From contig JADJOO010000005.1 of NCBI GenBank assembly GCA_016713725.1, forward strand, positions 124,001 to 188,000: 64,000 nt of DNA, read 5' to 3'. Both the position numbers and the translations under genes were made by a program. The stretch comes from Pseudomonadota bacterium (lineage in GTDB: Bacteria > Pseudomonadota > Gammaproteobacteria > Steroidobacterales > Steroidobacteraceae). This document shows, one piece after another, positions 8,666-18,994 of the stretch; the first letter of the stretch is position 1, and the number at the start of each line of letters is the position of its first letter. The notes below the pieces were generated by a model. The model made no database searches. It had not been told where the DNA came from and was given only the letters and a program-made list of their open reading frames with translations.

Positions 8666-9484
8666 TCAAAACAGCTTGTGCCAGTGGCGTGAGGCGTCGC
8701 CGTACGCCAGGAAATGCGGGTTCAACAGGGTGTCGCGCTCGTTGTAGCGCAGGGGCAGGCCATCCAGCGTCGTCACCGACCCGCCGGCCGCCTCGACCAC
8801 CGCCTGCGCGGCCGCCGTGTCCCATTCGCAGGTCGGTCCCAGGCGCGGGTAGAAGTCCGCCGTCCCCTCGGCGACCAGGCAGAACTTGAGCGAGCTGCCC
8901 ATCGGCCGCATCTCGTGCGCTCCGATCCGTTCGAGCACGCTGTCGAGCGAGTCGCCGCGATGTGAGCGGCTGCCGACGATCACGAGCGGGTCCGCGGCGG
9001 GGTGACGTACCTGGATGGCCTGCGCAACGCCACCCTCGTGCGCGACGAACGCGCCGGCGCCTGCGACGCCGTAGTAAACGAGGTTGAGCACCGGCGCCGC
9101 CACGACGCCGAGGACGGGCTTGTGGTCACGGACCAGCGCGACATTGACCGTGAACTCGCCGTTGCGGTTGATGAATTCCTTGGTGCCGTCGAGCGGGTCG
9201 ATCAGCCAGAAATCGCTCCAACGGTGCCTGACTTCCGGTGCCTGCTCAGCCGCCGACTCTTCCGAAAGCACGGGGGTGTCCGGGGTGAGCTGGCGCAGTC
9301 CGGCGCTCAGGATGTCGTGCGCGGCGCGGTCCGCGCGCGTGATCGGCGAATCGTCGGCTTTGTACTCGACCTCGTGGCCGGAAGCGTAGACCTCGAGGAT
9401 CGCGGTGCCGGCGGCGTCGACGATCCGCAGCACTTCGGGCAGCAGCGACGCGGGGTCGCGGGTTACGGCAGTGTTCAAGCTCAT
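8666..9484 (-). CDS. cysQ: 3'(2'),5'-bisphosphate nucleotidase CysQ
   Basis: Hydrolyses 3'-phosphoadenosine 5'-phosphate to AMP, clearing the by-product of sulfate reduction and sulfotransferases. A 272-residue inositol-monophosphatase-fold protein with metal ligands EE (75-76, LSEESA) and DPLDGTKEF (96-104). It is the first gene of a minus-strand run with DUF3301 and lies 71 bp from divergent yrfG. The ATG at 9484 has GGGAG only one base before it, so TTG at 9478 is a possible alternative start. Two sulfotransferase genes occur elsewhere in the window. Confidence 0.92.
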   Translation of the reverse strand: MSLNTAVTRDPASLLPEVLRIVDAAGTAILEVYASGHEVEYKADDSPITRADRAAHDILSAGLRQLTPDTPVLSEESAAEQAPEVRHRWSDFWLIDPLDGTKEFINRNGEFTVNVALVRDHKPVLGVVAAPVLNLVYYGVAGAGAFVAHEGGVAQAIQVRHPAADPLVIVGSRSHRGDSLDSVLERIGAHEMRPMGSSLKFCLVAEGTADFYPRLGPTCEWDTAAAQAVVEAAGGSVTTLDGLPLRYNERDTLLNPHFLAYGDASRHWHKLF

Positions 9485-9555
9485 CTCCCGGTGATGGACA
9501 GCCGTATCATACCGGCCTCGCCCACCCGCTTGCGTCGTCCAGACACCCCGCGCCG

Positions 9556-10275
9556 ATGTCCTCCTTTCCGATCCCCGAGTGGTCCCGCATCGACGTCGTG
9601 TGCCTGGACATGGACGGCACCGTGCTCGACCTGCATTTCGACAACCTGTTCTGGCTCGAGGTGCTGCCGCGGCGCTGGGGCGAGGCACGCGGCCTCGATT
9701 ACGACGCGGCGATGGCGCAACTGCGGCCCCGGTTCGAGGCGAAGCGGGGCACGCTCGACTGGTACTGCGTGGATCACTGGAGCGACGAACTCGGGCTCGA
9801 CATCCCGGCGCTCAAGCACGAGCTGCGCGACGAGATCCGCTATCTCGACGGCGCCGTGGACTTCCTTGACCTGCTGCGGGTCCTCGGCAAGCGCGTGCTG
9901 CTCACGACCAACGCGCATCCGCTCAGCCTGCAGGTGAAGGACTCGCAGACACAACTGTCGCGGCACTTCGACGAACTCGTGTCTTCGCACGAACTCGGCG
10001 TGCCGAAGGAACGTCCGGAGTTCTGGGTGGAGCTCGCGCGCAGGCACGATGTGCCGCTCGCCCGCACATTGTTCGTGGACGATAGCGCAGCCGTGCTGCA
10101 GGCAGCGCGCCTGGCGCAAGTGGGTTGGATCTATCAGGTGCTGCAGCCGGACTCGACGCGGCCGCCGCATCCCCCGGTCGCTGGCATCGCCGGGGTGCGC
10201 AGGCTGGCAGACCTGCGCGAATCGGTCCTGGGTCAGCTTGCCGCTGGCGCGGGGCCGGAATCGCCTCCGCCCTGA
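9556..10275 (+). CDS. yrfG: HAD-family GMP/IMP nucleotidase YrfG
   Basis: A 239-residue haloacid-dehalogenase-like phosphatase that in E. coli removes phosphate from GMP and IMP. Motif I is DMDGT (18-22), motif II is LLTTNAH, and the acidic motif is FVDDS, all in order. The link to cysQ is common in gammaproteobacteria. The Pro-rich C-terminus overlaps the 3' end of the convergent helicase gene by 43 bp. Confidence 0.88.
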   Translation: MSSFPIPEWSRIDVVCLDMDGTVLDLHFDNLFWLEVLPRRWGEARGLDYDAAMAQLRPRFEAKRGTLDWYCVDHWSDELGLDIPALKHELRDEIRYLDGAVDFLDLLRVLGKRVLLTTNAHPLSLQVKDSQTQLSRHFDELVSSHELGVPKERPEFWVELARRHDVPLARTLFVDDSAAVLQAARLAQVGWIYQVLQPDSTRPPHPPVAGIAGVRRLADLRESVLGQLAAGAGPESPPP

Positions 10276-11818
10276 GGCGCGCCGGTGCTTTCGCCCTGTG
10301 GTCCGCCCGAACGTCCGCGTCCGCCGCGACGACGACGCGTGCGGGGAGCGCCGGTTTCTCCCTCGCCCGCGGGAGCTGACTGCCGAGGTGCAGGCTCTGC
10401 TCGGCCGCCGTCTCCCGCGCCCGCGGGAGTGGGTTGGGGATTGGGTCTGGGCGAGGGCCGGCTCGACGACGAATGCCCGTCCCGACGTGGACCGCCACCG
10501 CTGCTGCCGCTGCGACTGCGTCCGCCACCGCCACCACCGCTGCGCGGCGGGCCGCTGCGTCCACCGCGGCCGCCACCACCGCTGCCCCCGCGCGAACCAC
10601 CGCCCGGTCCGCTGAAGCGGCGGCGTTCGTAGCGCGGCACGATAATCTCCGCGAGCAGTTCCTGCGCCACGGAGGCGACCGCAATCTTGCGGCCGATGTA
10701 GTCCTCGATGTCCGGCAGCGACTGCACGTAGTCCTCGCAGCCGAGGCTGATGGCGTCGCCCTCGGCGCCCGCCCGCGCCGTGCGGCCGATGCGGTGCACG
10801 TAGTCTTCCGGGTCCTGCGGCAGGTCGTAGTTGAAGACGTGGCTGACGTCGGGGATGTGCAGGCCGCGGGAGGCCACGTCGGTGCCGATCAGGATCGCCA
10901 GCTCGCCGCTGTGGAAGTCGCGGATCATGCGCAGGCGCTTGTTCTGCGGCACGTCGCCGGAGATCGCTTCGGCATTGAAGCCGTTGGCCTTGAGCATCGT
11001 CTCGAGTTCTTCGGCGCCACGGCGCGTGTTGACGAAGATCATCGTGCGGTGCGGGTCCATCTGCCGCAGCAGGCCGACCAGCAGGCGCGGCTTCTCGTCC
11101 ATCGACGGGTAGTAGACGACCTGGCGTACCTGGTCGACGGTCATCTTGTCGGGCTCGATGCGCACGAGTTCCGGGTCGTTCATGTGCTCGAACGCGAGTT
11201 CAAGCACGCGCTGCGCGAGCGTCGCGGAAAACAGCAGGTTGAGCCGCTGATCCGGCGCCGGCAGGCGGCGCATGATGTAGCGGATGTCGGTGATGAAGCC
11301 GAGGTCGAACATGCGGTCGGCTTCGTCGAGGATCAGGACCTGCACGGCCGCAGGTCGAACACGCGCTGCTTGTAGAAGTCGATGAGGCGGCCAGGCGTGC
11401 CGATCAGCACGTCAACGCCTTCCTCGAGGATGCGGCGCTGCTTTTCATAGTCGACGCCGCCAAAGGCCAGGCCGAGCGTCAGGCCCGTGTACTGGCCGAG
11501 GATCTCTGCGTCGTGATGGATCTGCACGGCGAGTTCGCGCGTCGGCGCGATGATCAACGCGCGCGGGGCGTTGACCGGACGATCGGCGGGAGCCTCTTTC
11601 CGCAGCAGGTTCGAATACATCGCCACGAGGAACGCGGCGGTCTTGCCGGTGCCGGTCTGGGCCTGTCCCGCGATGTCGAAGCCGGCGAGCGCGCGCGGCA
11701 GGGTTTGAGCCTGGATCGGGGTGCAGCGCTCGAAGCCGGCGTCGGCGATGCCGCGGGCGAGCGACTCAGGCAAGTGGAGGTGAGTAAACGAAATGTCGCT
11801 GAGGTGAGTGTCTGACAT
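10233..11818 (-). CDS. rhlB: DEAD-box RNA helicase RhlB-like (one frameshift)
   Basis: ATP-dependent RNA helicase. The first part (11818 to about 11340) has the Q motif FERCTPIQAQTLP, Walker A AQTGTGKT (53-60) and PTRELA. The second part, in another frame, has VLILDEADRMFDLGF, SAT and the helicase C-terminal HRIGRTARAG, then a long Gly/Arg/Ser-rich tail. The frames meet around 11340 inside VFDLR-(K)-VQVLILDEAD; one missing base explains it. The order and the VFDLR/DLGF motifs are like RhlB, though the RG-rich tail is longer than in E. coli. It diverges from trxA-rho. Confidence 0.85.
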
Positions 11819-12134
11819 CGGTCCCGGATCGGCGCATGTGGCCTTGCAAATTACGGAAAAGCGGGTTCAAATAACAGGAACGCGGAACAATCCGCTCCCG
11901 CCTGAGCATGTCGCCGGCCGATCGGGCCTGAGTCCAGGTTCCACCATAACGGTGAACCTGACCGGCGGACCCGGCGCAACGGAATCCCCTTAGAACTCCA
12001 GTCAACGGCCAGCAATCTCGATAGTTTGCCCTACGCGGACCCCTGCCGTCACCCGATTCCGGGGACGCACACAAACCCCTCAAGAAAGTACCAAGTGCCC
12101 AAATACCCTTTTCAGCCAGCGGAGGTAATCTCTG
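11819..12134. promoter_or_regulatory. Divergent intergenic region between rhlB and trxA-rho, with a hairpin
   Basis: Non-coding, 316 bp. An imperfect inverted repeat lies at 11935-11960 (CAGGTTC...GAACCTG around ATAAC). A weak sigma70-like pair, TTGCAA at 11844 and TCAAAT at 11867, could drive the rightward transcript, giving a long leader before trxA. A clear Shine-Dalgarno GGAGGT at 12121 precedes the GTG start of trxA. No conserved RNA family was recognised. Confidence 0.35.
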
Positions 12135-12457
12135 GTGAGCCAGCAGATCGTTCACGTCTCGGACTCGAGCTTCGAGCAAGACGTATTGAAGTCGAATGTT
12201 CCCGTCCTTCTGGACTTCTGGGCTGAGTGGTGCGGACCATGCAAGATGATCGCACCGATTCTGGATCAGATAGCGGCGGAGTACGCGGGGAAGGTGGTCG
12301 TCGCGAAGATGAACGTGGACGAGAACCCCAAAACCCCAATGAAGTTCAGCGTCAGAGGCATCCCAACTCTGATCCTGTTCAAGAACGGTCAGCTGCAAGG
12401 CCAGAAGATCGGCGCGGTCCGCAAGGGCGACGTCGTGGCTTTTCTGGACAGCAACCT

Positions 12458-12461
<4 letters not shown>
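12135..12461 (+). CDS. trxA: Thioredoxin 1
   Basis: Cytoplasmic disulfide reductase. The 108-residue length equals the family standard; the active site WCGPC is at 32-36 in DFWAEWCGPCKMIAPIL, and the cis-Pro loop is RGIPTLILF. It starts with GTG at 12135, nine bases after a GGAGGT ribosome binding site. The trxA-rho order is conserved in gammaproteobacteria, and the stop overlaps the possible GTG start of rho. Confidence 0.97.
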
Positions 12462-13896
<1,435 letters not shown>

Positions 13897-13931
13897 CCGC
13901 GCAGTCGGAGCGCGTCCGGGGCATCGTCGCG

Positions 13932-14795
13932 ATGCTCGTGTCCGTGGCCTGTTTTTCGGTCATGGACTCGATGCTCAAGCTCCTGTCAGAGCACTACCCT
14001 TCGCTGCAGGTGGCATACCTCCGCGCAGCGTCGTCGCTTCCGTTCGTCCTGGCCGTCATCGCCATCCGCGGGCGGCTCGGCCGGATCCGGCCCGTCAACA
14101 TCCGGCTGCACCTGCTGCGTGGTGCACTCTCGGTGCTGATGCTGTACAGCTTCATCAGCGCCGTGCGCGAGTCTTCGCTCGCCACCACCTATTCCATCTT
14201 CATGTGCGCGCCGCTGCTCGTCGCGGCCTTGTCCGTGCCGATGCTGAAGGAAAAGGTCGTCAGCGGTCAGTGGTTTGCCATTGCGGTCGGCCTGTCGGGC
14301 GTGCTCCTGATGCTGGGACCGGTCGATGGCAAGTGGCTGTCGGCGGGCTCGCTGTGGGCCATCGTTGCGCTGTGGACGTATGCCCTGGCGGTGGTCTCGC
14401 TGCGCCTGCTGTCGCGCACCGATTCCACCGAGAGCATGGTGCTCGGGTTCACGCTGCTGTTGATGATCGGTGCGGGCCTGCTGGCGCTTCCGGGCTGGCA
14501 GCCGATCCATTGGGGCAGGGACCTCGCGCTGATCCTCGGTGTCGGCATCATGGGTTCCATCGGCCAGAACCTGATCACGGTCGCGTTCCGCAGCGCCCCG
14601 GCTGCGGTCGTCGCGCCGTTTGAATACACCGCCATGCTGTGGGGTGTGCTGCTCGATGTCGCCATCTGGAGCGTCTACCCGAGTGTGCTGACGCTGGTCG
14701 GCGCGTCCGTCGTCATCGGCGCGGGGCTGTACCTGATCCAGCGCGAGCGGCGGCAGGCGGCGGTTCCCGCGTCCGGGAAGCCTGCGTCGTCGTAG
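13932..14795 (+). CDS. EamA/DMT-superfamily transporter
   Basis: A 287-residue inner-membrane protein with about ten hydrophobic segments forming two repeated EamA halves. The N-terminal half has AYLRAASSLPFV and the second half AFRSAPAAVVAPFEYTAMLWGVL, typical of drug/metabolite exporters. Substrate unknown. Upstream in-frame sequence (from near the rho stop) adds residues SERVRGIVA that fit the family, but no standard start codon is there; the ATG at 13932 may be slightly too short. It is followed by a structured repeat. Confidence 0.82.
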   Translation: MLVSVACFSVMDSMLKLLSEHYPSLQVAYLRAASSLPFVLAVIAIRGRLGRIRPVNIRLHLLRGALSVLMLYSFISAVRESSLATTYSIFMCAPLLVAALSVPMLKEKVVSGQWFAIAVGLSGVLLMLGPVDGKWLSAGSLWAIVALWTYALAVVSLRLLSRTDSTESMVLGFTLLLMIGAGLLALPGWQPIHWGRDLALILGVGIMGSIGQNLITVAFRSAPAAVVAPFEYTAMLWGVLLDVAIWSVYPSVLTLVGASVVIGAGLYLIQRERRQAAVPASGKPASS

Positions 14796-15261
14796 TTATT
14801 CCGGGCCGTGCGCTGCTCGGGCTTTGCCCGCGATGCCGGAGTGCCAGTGCGGTCGATCCAGTCGTTCTTCCCGGGCGCGGAAAGGCAGACACGCGCCCGG
14901 GAAGAGCGACTGGATCGACCGCCTGCGATACGGCGCCTGGGCGAGTTTTCGGGCACGCCCGAAAACGGCGCACGGCGCAGCAGCGTCACCGTACAAGGAC
15001 CGCCGCGGTTGCCGCTGCGATCGACGTCCGGATCAGGCGTGGCCGGGCCGCGAATGCCGGGGTTGAAATGCCGTTGCTATCGTCGCCGCGTACCCTCCGC
15101 CGGCCATCCATCCATGCAACCCACCAAGCACGGTCGGCACGCTGCGGGATTCCATGCGGCAGTGTCCTGAGTCATCATCGCCAAAACAGGGCGCGCCTGG
15201 ATGCCGCCACTTGTACCGGCAATGGTTGCCTGCAGGAAACTCTAAGCGGGAGATTCGCCAA
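14796..15261. other. Intergenic region before the DUF3604 gene
   Basis: 466 bp without a convincing gene. Its left part holds the structured repeat at 14849-14979. The right part has no recognised promoter or coding feature except a GGGAG ribosome binding site at about 15248 serving the GTG at 15262. Short open frames here are low-complexity Arg/Pro-rich shadows. Confidence 0.5.
14849..14979 (+). repeat. REP-like composite hairpin element, copy 1
   Basis: Hairpin A (14849-14922) has 30-nt arms pairing with a single G-T wobble, around a 14-nt loop GGAAAGGCAGACAC (14879-14892). After the spacer CGATACGGCGCCTGGGCGAG comes hairpin B (14945-14966, GTTTTCGGGC paired with GCCCGAAAAC), then GCACGGCGCA. 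The same layout recurs inverted at 17288-17422, with the loop identical and the stem bases different but still paired. Confidence 0.88.
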
Positions 15262-17165
15262 GTGCACAAAGCCTTCAGGACGATCATCGTGTTCGCGGGT
15301 TGCGCCTGTGCAGCGGGTGCCGGTGCAGTGGATCCCGGCAATCACGAAGGCGCGACGAAGAGCGGTGTGGCCCGGGTCACCGCGCCGCAATTCTCACCGT
15401 ATGTTGGCCGCAACTATCCGACGCGTGTTTTCTGGGGCGATACTCACCTGCACACATCGATCTCGGTCGATGCCGGCACCATGAACCGGGTCGGACAGGA
15501 AGATGCTTTCCGGTTTGCACGCGGCGAGGAAGTCACGAGCACCGGTGGCCTGCGCGCCAAGCTCGCGCGGCCGCTCGATTTCCTCGTGATCGCGGACCAC
15601 GCTGAGATGTACGGGCTCATGCCGCAGTTGCTCAGCGGCGACCCCGAGGTTCTCGCCACCGACACGGGCAGAAAGTGGCACGCGGCGCTGACGTCCGGCA
15701 ATACCGATACGATCTTCGCGACCGCGATGGAAATCGTCGCCTCGCTTTCGGGCAAGGAGGCGCCGATCAAGAGCGACAAGGCGGTGCGCAATGCGTGGCA
15801 GGCGTACACGGCGCTCGCCGACAAGTACAACGAGCCCGGCCGCTTCACCGCGCTGATCGGCTTCGAATGGACCGCGATCGGCGGCGACAACCTGCACCGC
15901 AACGTGGTGTTCCGCGGCAACTCCAGCATCGCGAACCGCACTGTGCCGTATTCGCAGTTCGACAGCCAGAACCCCGAGGATCTCTGGCGCTACCTCGCCG
16001 ACTTCGAGCAGCGCAACGGTGCGGAAATGCTCGCGATCCCGCACAACGGTAACCTCAGCAACGGCCGCATGTTCGCGGTCGAGACGTTCGACGGCAAGCC
16101 GCTGACGAAAGACCTGGCAACGCTGCGCGCGCGGTTCGAGCCGGTCATCGAAGCCACGCAGATCAAGGGTGACAGCGAGTCGCACCCGTACCTGTCGCCG
16201 AGCGACGAGTTCGCGGACTACGAGAAGTGGGACCGGTCGAACCTCAACGGCACCGAGGCCAAGCTGCCAGAAATGCTGCAGTTCGAGTACGCGCGCGAGG
16301 CGCTCAAGACAGGCCTGGCGCTCGAGCGCTCGCTCGGTGTGAACCCGTACAAGTTCGGCATGCTCGGCAGCACCGACGCGCACACGTCGCTCGCTGCGGT
16401 CGAAGAGGAAAACTTCTTCGGCAAGCACTCCGGTGTCGAGCCGGGGCCACATCGCTGGGAGCACGTCGTCATCGAGGCGCCCGATCCCAAGTACACGATC
16501 CACGGCTGGCAGCAGGCGTCCGCCGGCTATGCGGGCGTCTGGGCCGCCGAAAACTCGCGCGAAGCGATTTTCGACGCGCTGAAGCGCAAGGAAACCTACG
16601 CCACGACCGGCCCGCGCATGGTGGTACGTTTCTTCGGCGGTTGGGAATTCACGACCGATGACGCGCGCTCGCGGCTGCCCGCCGCGGTGGGTTACGCCAA
16701 GGGCGTGCCGATGGGGGGTGACCTGCGCAAGGCGCCTGCAGCCAGATCACCCACGTTCCTGGTGGCCGCGCTCAAGGATTCGTACAGCGGTAACCTCGAC
16801 CGCATCCAGATCATAAAGGGCTGGCTGGACCAGGACGGCAAGACGCACGAAAAAGTCTATGACGTCGCCTGGAGCGACGGCCGCAAGGTCGGTGCGAACG
16901 GCACGGTGCCGCCGGTCGGCAATACCGTGAACGTGGCGCAGGCAACCTGGACGAACACCATCGGCGCGCCGGAACTCAGCACGACCTGGACCGATCCCGA
17001 TTTCGACGCGAAGCAGCCGCTTTCTACTATGCGCGCGTCATCGAGATTCCGACGCCGCGCTGGACGGCGTACGAGGCACTGCGTTACGGGGTGAAGATGA
17101 CGGCGGACGTTCCGATGACGACGCAGGAGCGCGCGTACACGTCGCCGATCTGGTACACGCCGTAG
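15262..17165 (+). CDS. DUF3604 family exported protein, PHP-like metal hydrolase (one frameshift)
   Basis: About 634 residues. A signal sequence (FRTIIVFAGCACAAG) precedes the DUF3604 domain: RVFWGDTHLHTSIS, LDFLVIADHAE, ALIGFEWTA, LAIPHNGN and LGSTDAHTS supply the His/Asp metal ligands typical of PHP-type phosphoesterases. The substrate is unknown. GTG at 15262 follows a GGGAG site. Near 17022 one base (probably G) is missing: coding continues one frame over as FYYARVIEIPTPRW...SPIWYTP, ending with TAG at 17165. It is flanked by inverted structured repeats and followed by a purine repeat. Confidence 0.85.
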
Positions 17166-17188
17166 GAAGGGCAGGAAGGGGGGAGTAG
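17163..17188 (+). repeat. Purine minisatellite after TAG stop, short copy
   Basis: Beginning at the DUF3604 stop codon, the sense strand reads GTAGGAAGGGCAGGAAGGGG and then continues purine-rich, i.e. about two units of AGGAAGGGC. Longer relatives start at the TAG stop codons at 55248 (plus strand) and 60504 (minus strand). Confidence 0.65.
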
Positions 17189-17470
17189 ACGTCGACGAGC
17201 AAGTCATCGATGTCGCAACGCGAAGTCCCAGTGACGGGTATCGTACGGCGATCCACTGGTATTCCGCGCGCTTCGGCGGAATTTCGATGCGCCGTGCGAT
17301 GTTCCCGGACTTGCCCGGGACCTCGCTCAGGCGCCGTACCGCAAGCAGTCGATCCGGCAGTTCTTCCGGCTCGCGTGTCTGCCTTTCCGCGAGCCGGAAG
17401 AACTGCCGGATCGACTGCTTGCTACGACACCCGAGCCCTTGCAGGGCAAATCCAGCGCAACTCGCCGGCG
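17166..17470. other. Intergenic region between the convergent DUF3604 and purD genes
   Basis: 305 bp containing the purine repeat (to 17188) and structured repeat copy 2 (17288-17422). The remainder, 17189-17287 and 17423-17470, shows no gene or recognised signal. The 34-bp perfect hairpin could act as a bidirectional barrier to transcription, but no T-tract follows it. Confidence 0.5.
17288..17422 (-). repeat. REP-like composite hairpin element, copy 2 (inverted)
   Basis: Hairpin A (17341-17422) has 34-nt arms that are perfectly complementary, around the loop GTGTCTGCCTTTCC (17375-17388), the exact reverse complement of the copy 1 loop. To its left lie the spacer CTCGCTCAGGCGCCGTACC and hairpin B (17301-about 17322), preceded by TGCGCCGTGCG. 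Hairpin B therefore faces the DUF3604 gene, as in copy 1. Confidence 0.9.
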
Positions 17471-18754
17471 CTAAGACTCCCGCGCGATCGCGCGGTAACC
17501 GATGTCCTTGCGGTACTGCAGGCCTTCCCAGCAGATCGTCCCTGCAAGTTCGTAAGCCTGCTTCTGCGCGGCGCGCACGGTGGTGCCGAGACCGACGGCG
17601 CAGAGCACGCGACCACCGTTCGTCACCACCTTGCCGGCAGCAGTCAGCGTCGTGCCGGCGTGAAACACCTTGCCAGGCATCTTCGCCGCGGCGTCGAGGC
17701 CGTGGATTTCGTCGCCCTTGCGCACATCGTCCGGATAACCACCAGCGGCCATGACGACACCCACGGCTGCGCGCGGGTCCCAGTCGACCTTGATGCCCTC
17801 GAGCTTGCCGTCGAGCGCGGCCTCGCACAGCGGCGTGAGGTCCGAACGCATGCGGGCCAGTATCGGTTGCGTCTCCGGGTCGCCGAAACGGCAATTGAAT
17901 TCGAGCACGTTGGGTGTGCCGTCAGGATGGATCATGATGCCCGCGTAGAGGAAGCCAAGATAGGGCGTACCTTCGCGGGCCAGCGCGGCTACCGTAGGTA
18001 GCATCACCTCGCGCATGATGCGCTCGTGTATCTCAGGCGTGACGACCGGTGCGGGCGAATAGGCTCCCATGCCTCCTGTGTTCGGGCCTTCGTCGGCGTC
18101 GCGCAAGCGCTTGTGGTCTTGCGATGTGGCGAGCGGCAGCACCGTCGTGCCGTCCACCATTGCGATGAAGCTGGCTTCTTCGCCTTCGAGGAACTCCTCG
18201 ACCACGACCAGGTCGCCGGCCTTGCCGAAGCGACCCGCAAACATGTCCTCTGCGGTCCGCACGGCTTCGTCGACGGTCGCGCAGATGACTACGCCCTTCC
18301 CGGCGGCGAGGCCATCGGCCTTCACGACCAGCGGTGCCTTCTGCGCGCGAATCCACGCCGCGTCGAAGGTGTCGCGGGTGAACTTGGCGTACGCCGCGGT
18401 GGGAATGTCGTGGCGCTTGAGGAAGTCCTTGGTAAAGGCCTTCGAGCCTTCGAGCCGGGCAGCGAGTCTGCTGGGCCCGAAGCAGCGCAGTCCCGCGGCC
18501 GCAAACGTGTCGCAGAGGCCGATGACGAGCGGCGCTTCAGGGCCGACGATGGTGAGGCCGATCTCCTCGCGCTGGGCGAAAGCGAGCAGGGCAGGCACGT
18601 CGTCCGCGACGATGTCGACGTTGGTCGTGTGCGGCTCGAGCCGCGTGCCCGCGTTGCCCGGCGCGACGAAGACCTGAGACACGCGGGGCGACTGCGCAAC
18701 CTTCCAGGCCAACGCGTGTTCGCGGCCGCCGGAACCGATGATCAGCACTTTCAT
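17471..18754 (-). CDS. purD: Phosphoribosylamine-glycine ligase
   Basis: Joins glycine to phosphoribosylamine with ATP, step 2 of purine synthesis. At 427 residues it matches GARS. The N-terminal MKVLIIGSGGREHALAWK is diagnostic; the ATP-grasp core has VVKADGLAAGKGV, the substrate site GPNTGGMGAYSP, and the metal-binding NVLEFNCRFGDPETQ. It lies downstream of purH on the same strand, separated by 240 bp of repeat-bearing DNA. Confidence 0.97.
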   Translation of the reverse strand: MKVLIIGSGGREHALAWKVAQSPRVSQVFVAPGNAGTRLEPHTTNVDIVADDVPALLAFAQREEIGLTIVGPEAPLVIGLCDTFAAAGLRCFGPSRLAARLEGSKAFTKDFLKRHDIPTAAYAKFTRDTFDAAWIRAQKAPLVVKADGLAAGKGVVICATVDEAVRTAEDMFAGRFGKAGDLVVVEEFLEGEEASFIAMVDGTTVLPLATSQDHKRLRDADEGPNTGGMGAYSPAPVVTPEIHERIMREVMLPTVAALAREGTPYLGFLYAGIMIHPDGTPNVLEFNCRFGDPETQPILARMRSDLTPLCEAALDGKLEGIKVDWDPRAAVGVVMAAGGYPDDVRKGDEIHGLDAAAKMPGKVFHAGTTLTAAGKVVTNGGRVLCAVGLGTTVRAAQKQAYELAGTICWEGLQYRKDIGYRAIARES

Positions 18755-18994
18755 GAGGGGCTGGGGAATGGTCGGAAAGGGGTTAGGGGATGGGGGTTAG
18801 GGGATAGTCGGAAGTCAGAAATCGGAGAGCGGATTTGGAAGCCGGAGTTCTCTCCCGCGCGTTGCGCGACCGCAGCCGTCGCAATGGCGGATCTGTTCGC
18901 CGAGGGGTCATGCCGTTTCATGCGGGAGGTGACAAGCGACATGTGCAAGCTGCACCTCCGACTAACCCCCAACCCCTATCCCCTAACCCCTTCC
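18755..18994. repeat. G-rich/C-rich inverted repeat pair between purH and purD
   Basis: Immediately after the purH stop (minus-strand sense) is GAGGAAGGGGTTAGGGG and more G-runs ending in GTTAGTCGGAGGTGCAG; about 140 bp later the C-rich complement runs up to the purD ATG. It has the same orientation rule as at 1887-2006: G-rich on the sense strand after the stop, C-rich before the next start. The internal sequence has no gene. A purD promoter could lie here, but I cannot point to one. Confidence 0.82.

Noticed and set aside
14849..14922. Integron attC site
   Set aside because: The hairpin lacks the GTTRRRY / RYYYAAC core boxes and unpaired extrahelical bases of attC; no integrase is present.
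17341..17422. Perfect 34-bp hairpin as a rho-independent terminator between convergent genes
   Set aside because: No T-tract follows either arm, the stem is too long, and the element recurs with a fixed loop at sites that are not convergent ends.
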